In this document: piece by piece, positions 47,500 to 56,457 of the stretch
How positions within the stretch are numbered: position 1 is the stretch's first letter
Layout: each line of letters begins with the position of its first letter
Assembly: GCA_009779995.1 (NCBI GenBank)
Contig: WRDW01000005.1
Coordinates: 1 to 64,000 of the forward strand
Direction of reading: 5' to 3'
DNA length: 64,000 nt
DNA from: Oscillospiraceae bacterium
GTDB lineage: Bacteria; Bacillota; Clostridia; Oscillospirales; Acutalibacteraceae
Translations under genes and position numbers: made by a program
Notes under the pieces: model-generated
Told to the model about the DNA's origin: nothing
Database searches by the model: none
What the model saw: only the letters and a program-made list of their open reading frames with translations

Positions 47500-50400
47500 A
47501 TGCCCGACTGGACCCCGGCCCAACTAAACGCCATCCAAGCCCGCGGCGGCTCGCTGCTGGTCAGCGCAGCCGCGGGCTCCGGCAAAACGGCGGTGCTGGT
47601 GGAGCGCGTGCTGCGGCGTCTCACCGATCCAATTGACCCCTGCGGCGCGCACGAGCTGCTGGTGGTCACCTTCACGCGGGCGGCGGCGGCGCAGATGCGC
47701 GAGGGAATAGACAGGGCGCTGGGGCAACGCCTGCGCGAGGAGCCCCATAACACAGCGCTTTTGCGCCAGCAGCAGCTGCTCCCCCTGGCACAAATTTGTA
47801 CAATAGACAGCTTCTGCCTGAACCTGGTGAAGGAGCACGCGGCCTGCCTGAATCTGCCCCTGGACCTGCGCCTGCTGGACGAGAGCGAGCGCGTGACCCT
47901 GCGCGCCGAGGCCGCCGAGGAGGCTCTGGAGGCCGCCTACACGGCGGACGAGGCGGCGTTCCGGCAGCTTGGGCTGCTGCTGGAGGTCAGCGGGGACGAC
48001 AGGCGGCTGCAAAAGCTGCTGCAGGGCGCGGCGGATACCGCCCTGGCCCGGCCCGACCCCGCCGCCTGGCTGGATTCTTTGCCCGGGCCATACCTGTGCG
48101 GCAATGCCCCCGGCGAGACCCGGTGGGGTAAAATCCAGCTGGACGAGGCCCTGGAGCGCCTCGCCCTGTGCGAAGCCCTGGCCGCGCAGAGCCTGGCCGA
48201 CCTGCCCGCCGACCCGCCCCTTTACGAACGCTACGCCCCGGCGTTCCAGGCCGACGCCGCCCTGGTGCACCGGCTGGAGCTGGCCGTGCGCCGTGGCGGC
48301 TGGGACGCCCTGCGCGCCGCCCTGGAAAAAAAGCCCGATTACACCGGCTTCAACCGCAAGCCCAGGGGCTGCGACGATAGCCTGGCGGCGCTGTGCCAGA
48401 CGCGCCGCAAGCGCTTCAAATATGAGCTGGAAAAGCTGCCGGGGCTGTTCCCAGTCAGCCAGGCGCAGCATTCGGAGGACATGGCCGCGCTGGCCCCCGT
48501 CGCGCTGGCTTTCACTGCGCTGGTGCAGGATTTCATCGGGCGCTGCGCCGAAAAAAAGGCCAAGCGCCAGGCGGCTGATTTCAACGACATATTGCACTAC
48601 GCCCTTGCGTTGCTTGTCTCCCCGGATGGCGCACGCACAGAGCTTGCGATATCCATTGGTTCGGGTTTCAGGGAAATCCTCGTGGACGAATACCAGGACG
48701 TCAACGCGGCGCAGGGGCTGCTCTTCGAGGCGCTGTCGCAAGAAGGCAAAAATTTATTTTTGGTGGGCGATGTCAAACAGAGCATCTACCGATTTCGGCA
48801 GGCCAGCCCGGAATTGTTCCTGGAAAAGCGCGCGGGCCCCTGCGTCATCCTGGGCATGAACTTCCGCTCCCGGCCCGGCGTCACCGACGCGGTGAATTTT
48901 GCATTTCGGCAGCTGATGGGACAACAGGCGGCTGAAATCGACTACACCCCCGAGGAGGAGCTGGTCTGCAAGGACGGCTTTACACCCTGCGATACGCCCG
49001 ATACGGAGCTGCACCTGCTTGGCTTCGACCCCGACGAGGAGACAGGCGTGGCCGCCGAGGCGCAATATATCGCGCGGTGGATTGCCGGGGAAATCCAAAA
49101 AGGCCGTAGCCCCAAGGACTTCTGCATCCTGCTGCGCAGCGACCACAAGCCCGGCGCCGTCTACGCGCAGGCCCTGCGGGAGGCCGGGGTGGCCGCCTAC
49201 GCCCTGGAGAGCGAAGGCCTCTTCAGAAGCCGCGAAATTCAGATTTTGCTCTCCCTGCTGCGCGTTACAGAGAATCCGGCCCAGGACGTCCCCCTCGCGG
49301 CGGTGCTGCTCTCCCCTGTGATAGGCTTTTCGCCGGACGGCCTTGCCCTGTTGCGCGCGGAGTATAGGGACGTGCCTGGCCTATACCAGTGCGTGCGCGC
49401 GGCGGCTGAGGACGGCGACGACCGCTGCGCGGCTTTTCTGGCGCAGCTGGCGGCATGGCGGCAGATGGCCGCCGTCTCCGCCATAGGGGATTTGACGCGC
49501 TGGCTGCTGGAGGATACGGCCCTGCTGGCCATCGCCGGGGCCATGCCGAATCCGGCGCGCCGCCGCGCGAATCTCCACAGATTGGCGGACTACGCCCTGG
49601 CCTACGGCGAGCGCGGCGGGACTTTGAGCGGCTTTCTGCGCTACATCGCCCGCATCGAGGCCGACGAGACCATGCTCGTCGCAAACACTTTTTCCGAGAG
49701 CGCCGACGTGGTGCGCGTGATGAGCATCCACAGGGCCAAGGGCCTGGAATTCCCGGTGTGTATCCTCGCGCAGTGCGCCCGCAAATTCAATTTGATGGAC
49801 GCAAACGACCCTCTGCTGCTCCACGCGCAGACTGGCCTTGGCCTGCAGCGCCCCGAGGAGGAATCCCGCCGCCGCTTGCAAACCCTCCCCCACATGGCCC
49901 TGCGCACGGCCATGAAGAGGGCGGCCCGCAGCGAGGAACTGCGCCTGTTGTACGTAGCCATGACCCGCGCCAAAGAAAAAATCATCTTGCTTTGCAGCGA
50001 GAAAAACCCCGGCAATAAGCTGCGCAGCCTGGCCGCGGGCCTCACCTTCGGCGGGGCACGCCTGGAGCCCGCGCGGGTGCAGGGGGCGTACAGCTTCGCC
50101 GATTGGCTGCTCACGGCCTTTTTGCGCCACCCGGACGCCCACGCCCTGCGCGAGCTGGCGGGCCTGTCAGCTGACAAAGCCCTGCCAGCCAATGAGCGCG
50201 TGCGCTTCCATATGCCCTTCTCCTGCGAAGAGGCGCAATCGCCTGAAGCACAGGAGACGGCAATCGAAAATACACAGCCCCCGGAAGCACTGCGCGCTTT
50301 CGTGCGCGAGCGTTTTGAATATCGCTACCCTTTCGCGCATCTCAGCCGCCTGGCCGCGAAACAAGCCGTTTCCGATCTGACGGAGAAGGCCCTGCTGGAC

Positions 50401-50967
50401 GCATTCGCGTTCTCGTCGCGGCCCGCATTTATGCGCGCAGAAGGCATTACAGCCGCCCAGCGGGGCAGCGCCATGCACGCCTTCCTGCAATATGCCGATT
50501 ATCACGCCGCGTCGCGCGATCTGAACGGCGAAATCTCCCGCCTGTGCGAGCGCGGCTATCTCACCGCCCGGGACGCAAAAGCCCTGGAACGCGACAAACT
50601 CGCGCGCTTTTTCGCCGGGCCCTTCGCCGCGCGGCTGCTGGCCTCGAAGAATATCCTGCGCGAAAAAAAATTCACCCTGCGCGTCCCGGCGTGGGAGCTG
50701 GCGCAGGGCGACCCGCTGCTCGGGCCGGAGGACGTGGCGGGCGAATACGTGGTTGTGCAGGGAATCATCGACTGCGCCTTCGACGAGGACGGCACGCTGG
50801 TGCTGCTGGACTACAAGACCGACCGGGTGGACGACCTCGAAATCCTGCGGGAGCGCTACGGTGGGCAGCTCTCATACTACCGCAGGGCGATGCGCGAGTG
50901 CTTCGGGCTCGAAGTGGCCGAGACGCTGATCTACTCCTTCTGGCTGGGGGAGTGGGTGGCTCTATAA
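47500..50967 (+). CDS. addA: AddA, helicase-nuclease subunit
   Basis: 1155 residues. UvrD/RecB-type helicase: N-terminal TPAQLNAIQARGGSLLVSAAAGSGKTAVLVERVL (Q motif and Walker A), VTFTRAAAAQMRE, Walker B LVDEYQDVN, VGDVKQSIYRFR, VMSIHRAKGLEFPVCIL and VAMTRAKEKI; C-terminal nuclease domain with VLLDYKTDRVDD. Partner of AddB in double-strand break repair. Its last codons overlap the convergent ComEC-like gene by six bases. Confidence 0.95.
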   Translation: MPDWTPAQLNAIQARGGSLLVSAAAGSGKTAVLVERVLRRLTDPIDPCGAHELLVVTFTRAAAAQMREGIDRALGQRLREEPHNTALLRQQQLLPLAQICTIDSFCLNLVKEHAACLNLPLDLRLLDESERVTLRAEAAEEALEAAYTADEAAFRQLGLLLEVSGDDRRLQKLLQGAADTALARPDPAAWLDSLPGPYLCGNAPGETRWGKIQLDEALERLALCEALAAQSLADLPADPPLYERYAPAFQADAALVHRLELAVRRGGWDALRAALEKKPDYTGFNRKPRGCDDSLAALCQTRRKRFKYELEKLPGLFPVSQAQHSEDMAALAPVALAFTALVQDFIGRCAEKKAKRQAADFNDILHYALALLVSPDGARTELAISIGSGFREILVDEYQDVNAAQGLLFEALSQEGKNLFLVGDVKQSIYRFRQASPELFLEKRAGPCVILGMNFRSRPGVTDAVNFAFRQLMGQQAAEIDYTPEEELVCKDGFTPCDTPDTELHLLGFDPDEETGVAAEAQYIARWIAGEIQKGRSPKDFCILLRSDHKPGAVYAQALREAGVAAYALESEGLFRSREIQILLSLLRVTENPAQDVPLAAVLLSPVIGFSPDGLALLRAEYRDVPGLYQCVRAAAEDGDDRCAAFLAQLAAWRQMAAVSAIGDLTRWLLEDTALLAIAGAMPNPARRRANLHRLADYALAYGERGGTLSGFLRYIARIEADETMLVANTFSESADVVRVMSIHRAKGLEFPVCILAQCARKFNLMDANDPLLLHAQTGLGLQRPEEESRRRLQTLPHMALRTAMKRAARSEELRLLYVAMTRAKEKIILLCSEKNPGNKLRSLAAGLTFGGARLEPARVQGAYSFADWLLTAFLRHPDAHALRELAGLSADKALPANERVRFHMPFSCEEAQSPEAQETAIENTQPPEALRAFVRERFEYRYPFAHLSRLAAKQAVSDLTEKALLDAFAFSSRPAFMRAEGITAAQRGSAMHAFLQYADYHAASRDLNGEISRLCERGYLTARDAKALERDKLARFFAGPFAARLLASKNILREKKFTLRVPAWELAQGDPLLGPEDVAGEYVVVQGIIDCAFDEDGTLVLLDYKTDRVDDLEILRERYGGQLSYYRRAMRECFGLEVAETLIYSFWLGEWVAL

Positions 50968-51816
50968 ATAAATCACAACCGTCCCCTCAATATCCGTGCG
51001 ATGCACTGCAATCCCATAGGATTTGCAGCGCTCGAGCACCTCGGCGCTGGGGTGGCCGTAGCTGTTGCCCACCCCGCAGGAGATCACGGCGTCTTTCGGC
51101 CGCGCCATGAACAGAAAGTTGTCGTTCGAGGATGTCTTGCTGCCGTGATGCCCGGCCTTGAGCAGGTCTGACCGCAGCGCCTCCCCATATTCCTTCACCA
51201 GGGCGTTTTCGACTGTCTTCTCGGCGTCGCCCATGAACAGGGCGGCCTTGCCTTGCCATTCCACCCGCACGATCACCGAGTCGTTGTTGTAGTTTCTGCC
51301 GTCCTCTTTCAATGGCCCCAGTATCGTGAAGCGCGCCTCGCCCAAGGCGTAGACGTCGCCGGGCCGGGCGTATTTCGCCGCCGTCCCCTGTGCAATGAGC
51401 TTGCCAACGGCATCGAGGAACTTCTCGTAGGTTTGCGTGGTGGGCGTGTTCTCCGGCGAGAAGCGAGGCGCGATAACCGTGCCCACGGGGAAGGCCTCCA
51501 GCACCCCGTAGGCCAGGCCGCCCATGTGGTCGCTGTGGGGGTGCGTCGCGACGGCGTAGTCGAGCCGCTCCACGCCCCGCCGGCGTAAATACTTGATCAC
51601 TTTGCCCTCGCTGCCGCGCTCGCCGCCGTCGATCAGCATGAAGCGCCCGCCGGCCTCGATGAGCGCGCAGTCGCCCTGGCCGACGTCGATGAAATGCACC
51701 ACCAGGCCCCCGCCCGGGGCAGGGGAGGGGTCAAAGAGCCAGCTGACGTCACAGGCGGCGAGGGAGAGCAGCAGGACAAAGGCGAGGAGGAGGGCGGTAA
51801 AACGTTTCTTATTCAT
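50962..51816 (-). CDS. ComEC-like metallo-beta-lactamase-fold lipoprotein
   Basis: 284 residues. Lipoprotein signal (LLLSLAACD), then the metallo-hydrolase domain typical of the ComEC C-terminus: VVHFIDVGQGDCALIE, MLIDGGERG, the metal-binding THPHSDHMGGL, NNDSVIVRVEW, FMGDAEKTVE, LKAGHHGSKTS and the closing SCGVGNSYGHPS. No channel domain, so it is a free-standing extracellular nuclease or hydrolase. It may process DNA outside the membrane. The start overlaps the upstream HTH gene by eight bases, so the three minus-strand genes are one operon. Confidence 0.88.
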   Translation of the reverse strand: MNKKRFTALLLAFVLLLSLAACDVSWLFDPSPAPGGGLVVHFIDVGQGDCALIEAGGRFMLIDGGERGSEGKVIKYLRRRGVERLDYAVATHPHSDHMGGLAYGVLEAFPVGTVIAPRFSPENTPTTQTYEKFLDAVGKLIAQGTAAKYARPGDVYALGEARFTILGPLKEDGRNYNNDSVIVRVEWQGKAALFMGDAEKTVENALVKEYGEALRSDLLKAGHHGSKTSSNDNFLFMARPKDAVISCGVGNSYGHPSAEVLERCKSYGIAVHRTDIEGTVVIYL

Positions 51817-52051
51817 CTTCCAGCTGTGTCTCCTCTATCTCCGGGAAATCCAGAAACTGCGATAGCGTCATGCCAAGCCCCTGCGCCAAGCGGTGTAACG
51901 TGCGCAGCCCGGGGCTCTTTGACCGGCCCTTGATAATATTTTCAAGGGAGGATTGGCTCATACCGGAGAGCGTGGCAAGCTTGTTGATTGTGATTTTTTG
52001 TTCTTTGCAAAGGGCTAAAATTCTTTTTGTTATGACGTTTGAATATGTCAT
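51809..52051 (-). CDS. HTH-type (XRE) regulator 1
   Basis: 80 residues: a Cro/CI-type helix-turn-helix, KRILALCKEQKITINKLATLSGMSQSSLENIIKGRSKSPGLRTLHRLAQGLGMTLSQFL, with no effector domain and an acidic end (PEIEETQLEDE). Ribosome site AGGTGATAT. It follows a second XRE gene by seven bases and precedes the ComEC-like gene with overlap. Pairs of such tiny regulators usually control a mobile or stress-related locus or each other. Confidence 0.88.
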   Translation of the reverse strand: MTYSNVITKRILALCKEQKITINKLATLSGMSQSSLENIIKGRSKSPGLRTLHRLAQGLGMTLSQFLDFPEIEETQLEDE

Positions 52052-52058
52052 ATATCAC

Positions 52059-52307
52059 CTAATCGAACTTTAACAATTGATCGGGTTCTACGCCGAGCGC
52101 ACCAGCGATTCTGTAGATGGAGACGATGGACAACCCGTATACCGACGTGCTTTCCAGGTGGCCGATCGTCGTGTAACTCAAATCGGCCTTTTCGGCCAGT
52201 TCAAATTGGCTCATGCCGCGCTTCTTGCGAAGGAATTGTATCTTGAACCCGATATTTTTTACGAATTGGTTTTCTTCCTCTGTGTATGTTTTTCTGTTAA
52301 TCGGCAT
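52059..52307 (-). CDS. HTH-type (XRE) regulator 2
   Basis: 82 residues: HTH core NIGFKIQFLRKKRGMSQFELAEKADLSYTTIGHLESTSVYGLSIVSIYRIAGALGVEPDQLL. The last residues end right after the domain (KFD). First gene of the operon; ribosome site GGAGGGAGGAC. Two direct repeats AATGCGGTATAAA lie 57-90 bases upstream and are the obvious candidates for its operator. Confidence 0.88.
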   Translation of the reverse strand: MPINRKTYTEEENQFVKNIGFKIQFLRKKRGMSQFELAEKADLSYTTIGHLESTSVYGLSIVSIYRIAGALGVEPDQLLKFD

Positions 52308-52363
52308 TCCATGTCCTCCCTCCGCAAATTACATCTATTTTACTTGAAATATGATTGCATTTG

Positions 52364-52397
52364 AATGCGGTATAAAGATAAAATAATGCGGTATAAA
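52364..52397. promoter_or_regulatory. Two AATGCGGTATAAA direct repeats, likely operator
   Basis: Identical 13-mers at 52364-52376 and 52385-52397, 21 bp apart, i.e. two helical turns. They lie in the upstream region of the two HTH genes and after the second terminator hairpin. Confidence 0.65.
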
Positions 52398-52400
52398 TAC

Positions 52401-52431
52401 AAAAATGCCGCCGGACTTGCGCTTCGGCAGC
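52401..52431 (-). terminator. Second terminator hairpin insulating the HTH operon
   Basis: Minus-strand GCTGCCG / CGGCGGC stem with an 11-nt loop, followed by ATTTTTG. Placed after the RNA gene's own terminator. Confidence 0.65.
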
Positions 52432-52450
52432 AATTCTATTTTACCAATAA

Positions 52451-52485
52451 AAAAGAGAGGCAAAGCTTTTCACTTTGCCTCTCCT
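52451..52485 (-). terminator. Terminator of the small RNA gene
   Basis: Minus-strand GAGAGGCAAAG TGAAAAG CTTTGCCTCTC followed by TTTTTT: an 11-bp stem with a clean T-run. Confidence 0.92.
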
Positions 52486-52500
52486 CTCACATTACAATTC

Positions 52501-52604
52501 TCATTTGCGGCTGAGATACACCTACATAATAGCTCTCATTTGCGGCTGAGATACACCTAAATAATAGCTCTCGTTTGCGGCCGAGATACACCGAGATTAA
52601 TGTG
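52501..52604. repeat. Three 35-bp tandem repeats inside the small RNA
   Basis: TCTCATTTGCGGCTGAGATA + CACCTACATAATAGC, repeated with one change and then with A/G and T/C compensatory changes in the stem. Confidence 0.9.
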
Positions 52605-52629
52605 AGGCAGCACACGACTGCACTATTAT

Positions 52630-52658
52630 TATATCCTGCGCATGACTATTTGTCAAGC
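52630..52658 (-). promoter_or_regulatory. Promoter of the small RNA
   Basis: Minus-strand TTGACA (52653-52658), 17-bp spacer, TATAAT (52630-52635): perfect consensus, just downstream of the ftsK stop codon. Confidence 0.92.
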
Positions 52659-52692
52659 GTTTTTTCAGGAAAAACACGATATTCCAGGGATT

Positions 52693-55224
52693 TTATTCCT
52701 CTTCGCCTCCGAAGCTGCGCTTTTCCATGGGCCCGGCGTTGGCTTTGCCACCGCTTGCCATGTACTCCTGCCACTGCGCGTGGCTCATGAGCACCTTGCG
52801 CGGCTTGGCGCCGTCCGAGGGGCCGACAATCCCCCGGGCCTCCAGGAGGTCCACCACCCGCGAGGCCCTGGCGTAGCCCAGCTTGAGCTTCTTTTGCAGC
52901 ATGGTGGTGCTGGCCAGTTGCGCGTTGACCACCACCTCGATGGCCGCGTCCAGCATGGGGTCGTCGTCCTCGTCGCCGTCGTCGCCGACGGAGAGGTCGA
53001 AGCCGCCGCCCCTCTTTTTGCCGCGGGCGGCCTGGGCGGCAAAGCGGTCGATCTCCTCCCACACGCCGTCGTCGTAGCCCTCGCGGCTGGGGTCCTTCTC
53101 CTTCACGAAGGCGACCACCTTGCGCACCTCGGCGTCGCTGACGAAGCAGCCCTGCACGCGGATGGCGTTGTTGCCGCCGTTCATGCTGAAGAGCATGTCG
53201 CCGTTGCCCAGCAGCTGCTCGGCCCCCATGCTGTTGATGATGGTGCGCGAATCGATCTGCGAGGCCACGCTCAGCGCGATGCGCCCGGGCAGGTTGCTCT
53301 TGATCACCCCGGTAATCACGTCCACGCTGGGCCTTTGCGTCGATACGACCAGGTGTATCCCCGCCGCGCGGCCCTTCTGCGAGAGCCGCTGTATGGAGTC
53401 CTCCACGTCGCTGGGGGCCACCATCATCAGGTCGGAGAGCTCGTCGATGAAGATGACGATGCGGGGCAGGTGCTCCAGGTCGTCCTGCATGGCGGCGATG
53501 TTGTTGTAGCTGTCGATGTCCCGCACGTTCTGCTCGCTGATGGTGGTATAGCGCTTCTCCATGGCGTTCACGGCCCAGCCCAGCGCCCCGGCGGCCTTGA
53601 TGGGGTCGCTGACGACAGGCACAAGCAGATGCGGAATCCCGCTGTAGACGTTGAACTCGACCTGCTTGGGGTCCACCATCACCATCTTGACGTCCTCTGG
53701 CGAGGCGTTGTACATCAGGCTGAGAATGAGCGTGTTCATGCACACGGATTTGCCCGAGCCGGTGGTACCGGCGATGAGCAGGTGCGGCAGCCGGGCGAGG
53801 TCGGCGCACACCAGGTCGCCCACGATGTCCTTCCCCAGGGCCACGGTGAGCTTCGACTTGTTCGCGCTCAGGCGATAGGTGTCGCTCTCCACCAGCTCCC
53901 GCAGGGTGACGATGGCGCGCTTTTTATTGGGGATCTCCACGCCCACGGCGGGCTTGCCGGGGATGGGGGCCTCAATACGTACCTTGGTAGCGGCCAGGCG
54001 CAGGGCGATGTCGTCGGCCAGGGAGGTGATCTTGCTGATCTTCACGCCCTCGGCGGGGCGCAGCTCGTACCTGGTGACGGCCGGGCCCCGGCTGCGGCCC
54101 ACCAGCTCCACCGCCACGCCGAAGTTCGCCAGGGTCTTCACCAGCCGGTAGGCGATCTCCTCCTCCTCGCCGCGCTCGGGCAGCACGCCCTGCCCGGGCC
54201 TGCTGAGCAGCTCCGGCGTGGGCGGCTTATACCCCTGCTGCGGCTTCGCGCCGGATTCCGCCGCATTCTGCAGCAGGTTCTCCATGGCCGCCTTGACGGC
54301 GTCCTCCCCGGGCTGCTTCTTATAGCGCTTGGGGGGCTGGGGCGCTTCCTCCGGCGGCAAAGGCTCTATATTCGCCACGGTGGGGATGCGCGCGTCCTCT
54401 GTCGGTACTTCCACAGACTTTCGTCTAAAGGGGTTGCGCAGGCCGTGCTCCCGACCGATCCGGTCGAGCTCCTCCAGCTCGTCCATGGGCTCCTCCCGGA
54501 GGGGCCGCTCCCTTTCGAACCTTGTTCGCTCGGGCCGCACCCGTTCGGGCTTCTCCTGCTCGGGGCGGGGCGGGGCGTCCGCGCCCCAGCGGCCGGCGGC
54601 CTTCGCCACCAGGGAGCGCTGCAGGGGGGGCAGCGCCATGGGCAGGCAGGCCAGCGCCAGCAGCAGGGTGATCGCCAACGCGCCCGGCTTGCCGCAGCCC
54701 AAGGCCAGGCCCGCGCCCAGCAGGGAGCCCGGCAGGCCGCCGTTGCCCAGCAGCTCGGGGGCCGTCCAGCGCTCGCCCATGCGCTCGAAGCAGGACGACG
54801 CCAGGGGCCAGAAGGGCCCCGTCAACGCCTCCGCGGGTCTTGCTATAATAAATATCGTCGCGCTCAGGAACAGCAGCAGCAGCGCCTGGGCGAGCAGCGT
54901 CAGCCAGGCCTCCAGCAGGCTCCGGTTGCGCAGCCACAGGCCGCAGCAGTAGAACGAGAACAGGAGCCACAGCGGCAGCGCCGCGCCCGCCAGGCCCCAC
55001 AGCGCGCCGTGCAGATCGAGCCACACGCTCTGCCCGGGGATGGCCGCCAGCACCGCCAGCAGCGCCGTGGCGGTTCCCAGGCCGTAGGCGTAGTTCATGC
55101 GCGCGCGGTGCAGCGCCTCCTCGGCGGCCTTTATGTCGGCCTTCTTCGCCTTTTCAGTTTTGGGCTGGGCATTTTTTGCCTGCGCCGGTTTTGGGCCGGG
55201 CTTCTTCTGTGGTGCAGCGGGCAA
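52693..55224 (-). CDS. DNA translocase FtsK/SpoIIIE
   Basis: 843 residues with a TTG start (GGAGGAGTGATTTAG upstream). N-terminal basic/proline tail, four membrane spans (for example GTATALLAVLAAI and AAALPLWLLFSFYCCGLWL), a variable charged linker, then the RecA-like motor with Walker A AGTTGSGKSVCMNTL and Walker B IVIFIDELSDLMM, and a winged-helix gamma domain LKLGYARASRVVDLLEARGIVGP that reads chromosome orientation sequences. It pumps DNA through the division or sporulation septum. FtsK versus SpoIIIE cannot be decided from one window. Confidence 0.94.
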   Translation of the reverse strand: MPAAPQKKPGPKPAQAKNAQPKTEKAKKADIKAAEEALHRARMNYAYGLGTATALLAVLAAIPGQSVWLDLHGALWGLAGAALPLWLLFSFYCCGLWLRNRSLLEAWLTLLAQALLLLFLSATIFIIARPAEALTGPFWPLASSCFERMGERWTAPELLGNGGLPGSLLGAGLALGCGKPGALAITLLLALACLPMALPPLQRSLVAKAAGRWGADAPPRPEQEKPERVRPERTRFERERPLREEPMDELEELDRIGREHGLRNPFRRKSVEVPTEDARIPTVANIEPLPPEEAPQPPKRYKKQPGEDAVKAAMENLLQNAAESGAKPQQGYKPPTPELLSRPGQGVLPERGEEEEIAYRLVKTLANFGVAVELVGRSRGPAVTRYELRPAEGVKISKITSLADDIALRLAATKVRIEAPIPGKPAVGVEIPNKKRAIVTLRELVESDTYRLSANKSKLTVALGKDIVGDLVCADLARLPHLLIAGTTGSGKSVCMNTLILSLMYNASPEDVKMVMVDPKQVEFNVYSGIPHLLVPVVSDPIKAAGALGWAVNAMEKRYTTISEQNVRDIDSYNNIAAMQDDLEHLPRIVIFIDELSDLMMVAPSDVEDSIQRLSQKGRAAGIHLVVSTQRPSVDVITGVIKSNLPGRIALSVASQIDSRTIINSMGAEQLLGNGDMLFSMNGGNNAIRVQGCFVSDAEVRKVVAFVKEKDPSREGYDDGVWEEIDRFAAQAARGKKRGGGFDLSVGDDGDEDDDPMLDAAIEVVVNAQLASTTMLQKKLKLGYARASRVVDLLEARGIVGPSDGAKPRKVLMSHAQWQEYMASGGKANAGPMEKRSFGGEEE

Positions 55225-55229
55225 CTAAA

Positions 55230-56300
55230 TCACTCCTCCGTGCCCTTCGCGTTTTCAAAGAGGAACTCGCAGACCTTCTGGCGCGTCAGCAGGCGGATCA
55301 CGTGCCCCCTGCTGCCGTACAGCTGCTCGAACACCTCGTCATCGGTGCCGTCCGCGCCGGAATCTGCGCGCATATTCTCCGCGACGATTTGCAGCTCCTC
55401 GTCTGTCACGGAGATGTCCTCCTTTTGCGCCACGGCAAAGGCGAACAGGTCGCGCCGCAGTTCCTCGCCGCGCATGGCCTTCGCGTCGGCGTAGCCTCTC
55501 TGCGCGGCGTATTCGTCCGCGCTGCCCAAGCCCTCGCGCTGCGCCGCCTGCTGGAGATACTTGTCCCAATATTTCGTCTCTTTGCCGGGCGTTTTGAGGA
55601 ACTCGGCGTTCTCGAGGGCCGCGTCGAACGCGATACCCCCGTTCTGCCAGGCGGCCTCCTGCTCTATATCCTGCCGGAGCACGTCCCGGAAATCCTCCGC
55701 CGTGGTGAAGCCCCAGCCGGTAATCGCGTCCAGCGCCTGCACGTCCGCGTCGGTGAGCGTCTCCGTGCCGATCTTGAAAATCTCGCATTCGAAGGTGATG
55801 GGCCTCCCCTTCAGCTCGGCTTTCCAGTAGTCCTCCGGGAACACGACTTCAACGTCGAACTTCTTGTCCCGCGGCTGGCCTGTCATCTGTTCCTCGAAGC
55901 CGGGGATGAAGCCCCCGCTGCCCAGTACAAGGATGTGGTGCGTCTCCGGGTCGCTCTTCATCCCCGCAAGGGTGTCCTCCGAAAGGCCCTCGCCCCGGCC
56001 CTCGAAGGAGAACAGCACCGCGTCGCCCTCGGCCGCCTGCGCTTTGGCGGGGTTGTCGAGCACGCTCCAGCTCAGCTCGTGGTAGCTCAAAATCTCCTTG
56101 GCGTAGTCGAAGACGTTTTCCTCCTTCACCGTTTCAAAATCGGCGGCGACGCCCTTGTATTCGCCCGGATTGACGTACTTGTCCAGGTTGTAGCTGGCGT
56201 AGGGCTTGTCGTCCGCCGCGCCGCAGGCGGCCAGGCCCGCAAGCAGGCAGAAGGCGCAAAGGACTGCGCACACGGACAGGATGCGTTTTGTATGTTTCAT
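55230..56300 (-). CDS. FKBP / trigger-factor-like lipoprotein
   Basis: 356 residues. Lipobox LLAGLAACG, then a linker and an FKBP-type peptidyl-prolyl isomerase core (GDAVLFSFEGRGEG ... SGGFIPGFEEQMTGQPRDKKFDVEVVFPEDYWKAELKGRPITFECEI), followed by a long helical C-terminus like the chaperone arm of trigger factor (DALDAITGWG..AEDFRDVLRQDIEQEAAWQ). Extracytoplasmic folding factor, probably for secreted proteins. It precedes ftsK by five bases on the same strand, so the two are cotranscribed. Confidence 0.85.
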   Translation of the reverse strand: MKHTKRILSVCAVLCAFCLLAGLAACGAADDKPYASYNLDKYVNPGEYKGVAADFETVKEENVFDYAKEILSYHELSWSVLDNPAKAQAAEGDAVLFSFEGRGEGLSEDTLAGMKSDPETHHILVLGSGGFIPGFEEQMTGQPRDKKFDVEVVFPEDYWKAELKGRPITFECEIFKIGTETLTDADVQALDAITGWGFTTAEDFRDVLRQDIEQEAAWQNGGIAFDAALENAEFLKTPGKETKYWDKYLQQAAQREGLGSADEYAAQRGYADAKAMRGEELRRDLFAFAVAQKEDISVTDEELQIVAENMRADSGADGTDDEVFEQLYGSRGHVIRLLTRQKVCEFLFENAKGTEE

Positions 56301-56457
56301 TCAAAATACCCTTTCGTCGGAGGCATAGACGCCCCCATGTAACGATTATAACATAATTTTAACGCAATGGCAATGCATTTCTTGAAATTTTCGTATAAGC
56401 GGGCCCTTCCCGGGCACAATGGAGAGTGAATTTACGCAAAACGAAAGGATGCAGCAT

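Larger units (their letters stand above)
52451..52623 (-). ncRNA. Structured small RNA with three tandem hairpins
   Basis: About 170 nt from the promoter at 52630-52658 to the terminator. Three 35-bp repeats (52501-52535, 52536-52570, 52571-about 52604) each form a hairpin TCTCA-GCCGCAAA-TGAGA; in the third both sides change together to TCTCG / CGAGA, so pairing is conserved while the loop GCCGCAAA is unchanged. The three hairpins are enclosed by a 9-bp stem (CTCACATTA / TAATGTGAG, 52488-52496 with 52600-52608). There is no reading frame with a ribosome site. I do not recognise a known RNA family. Confidence 0.75.

Noticed and set aside
52501-52604. CRISPR array
   Set aside because: The three 35-bp units are directly adjacent without spacers, each folds into a hairpin, and there are no cas genes. 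The unit is better explained as a structured RNA.
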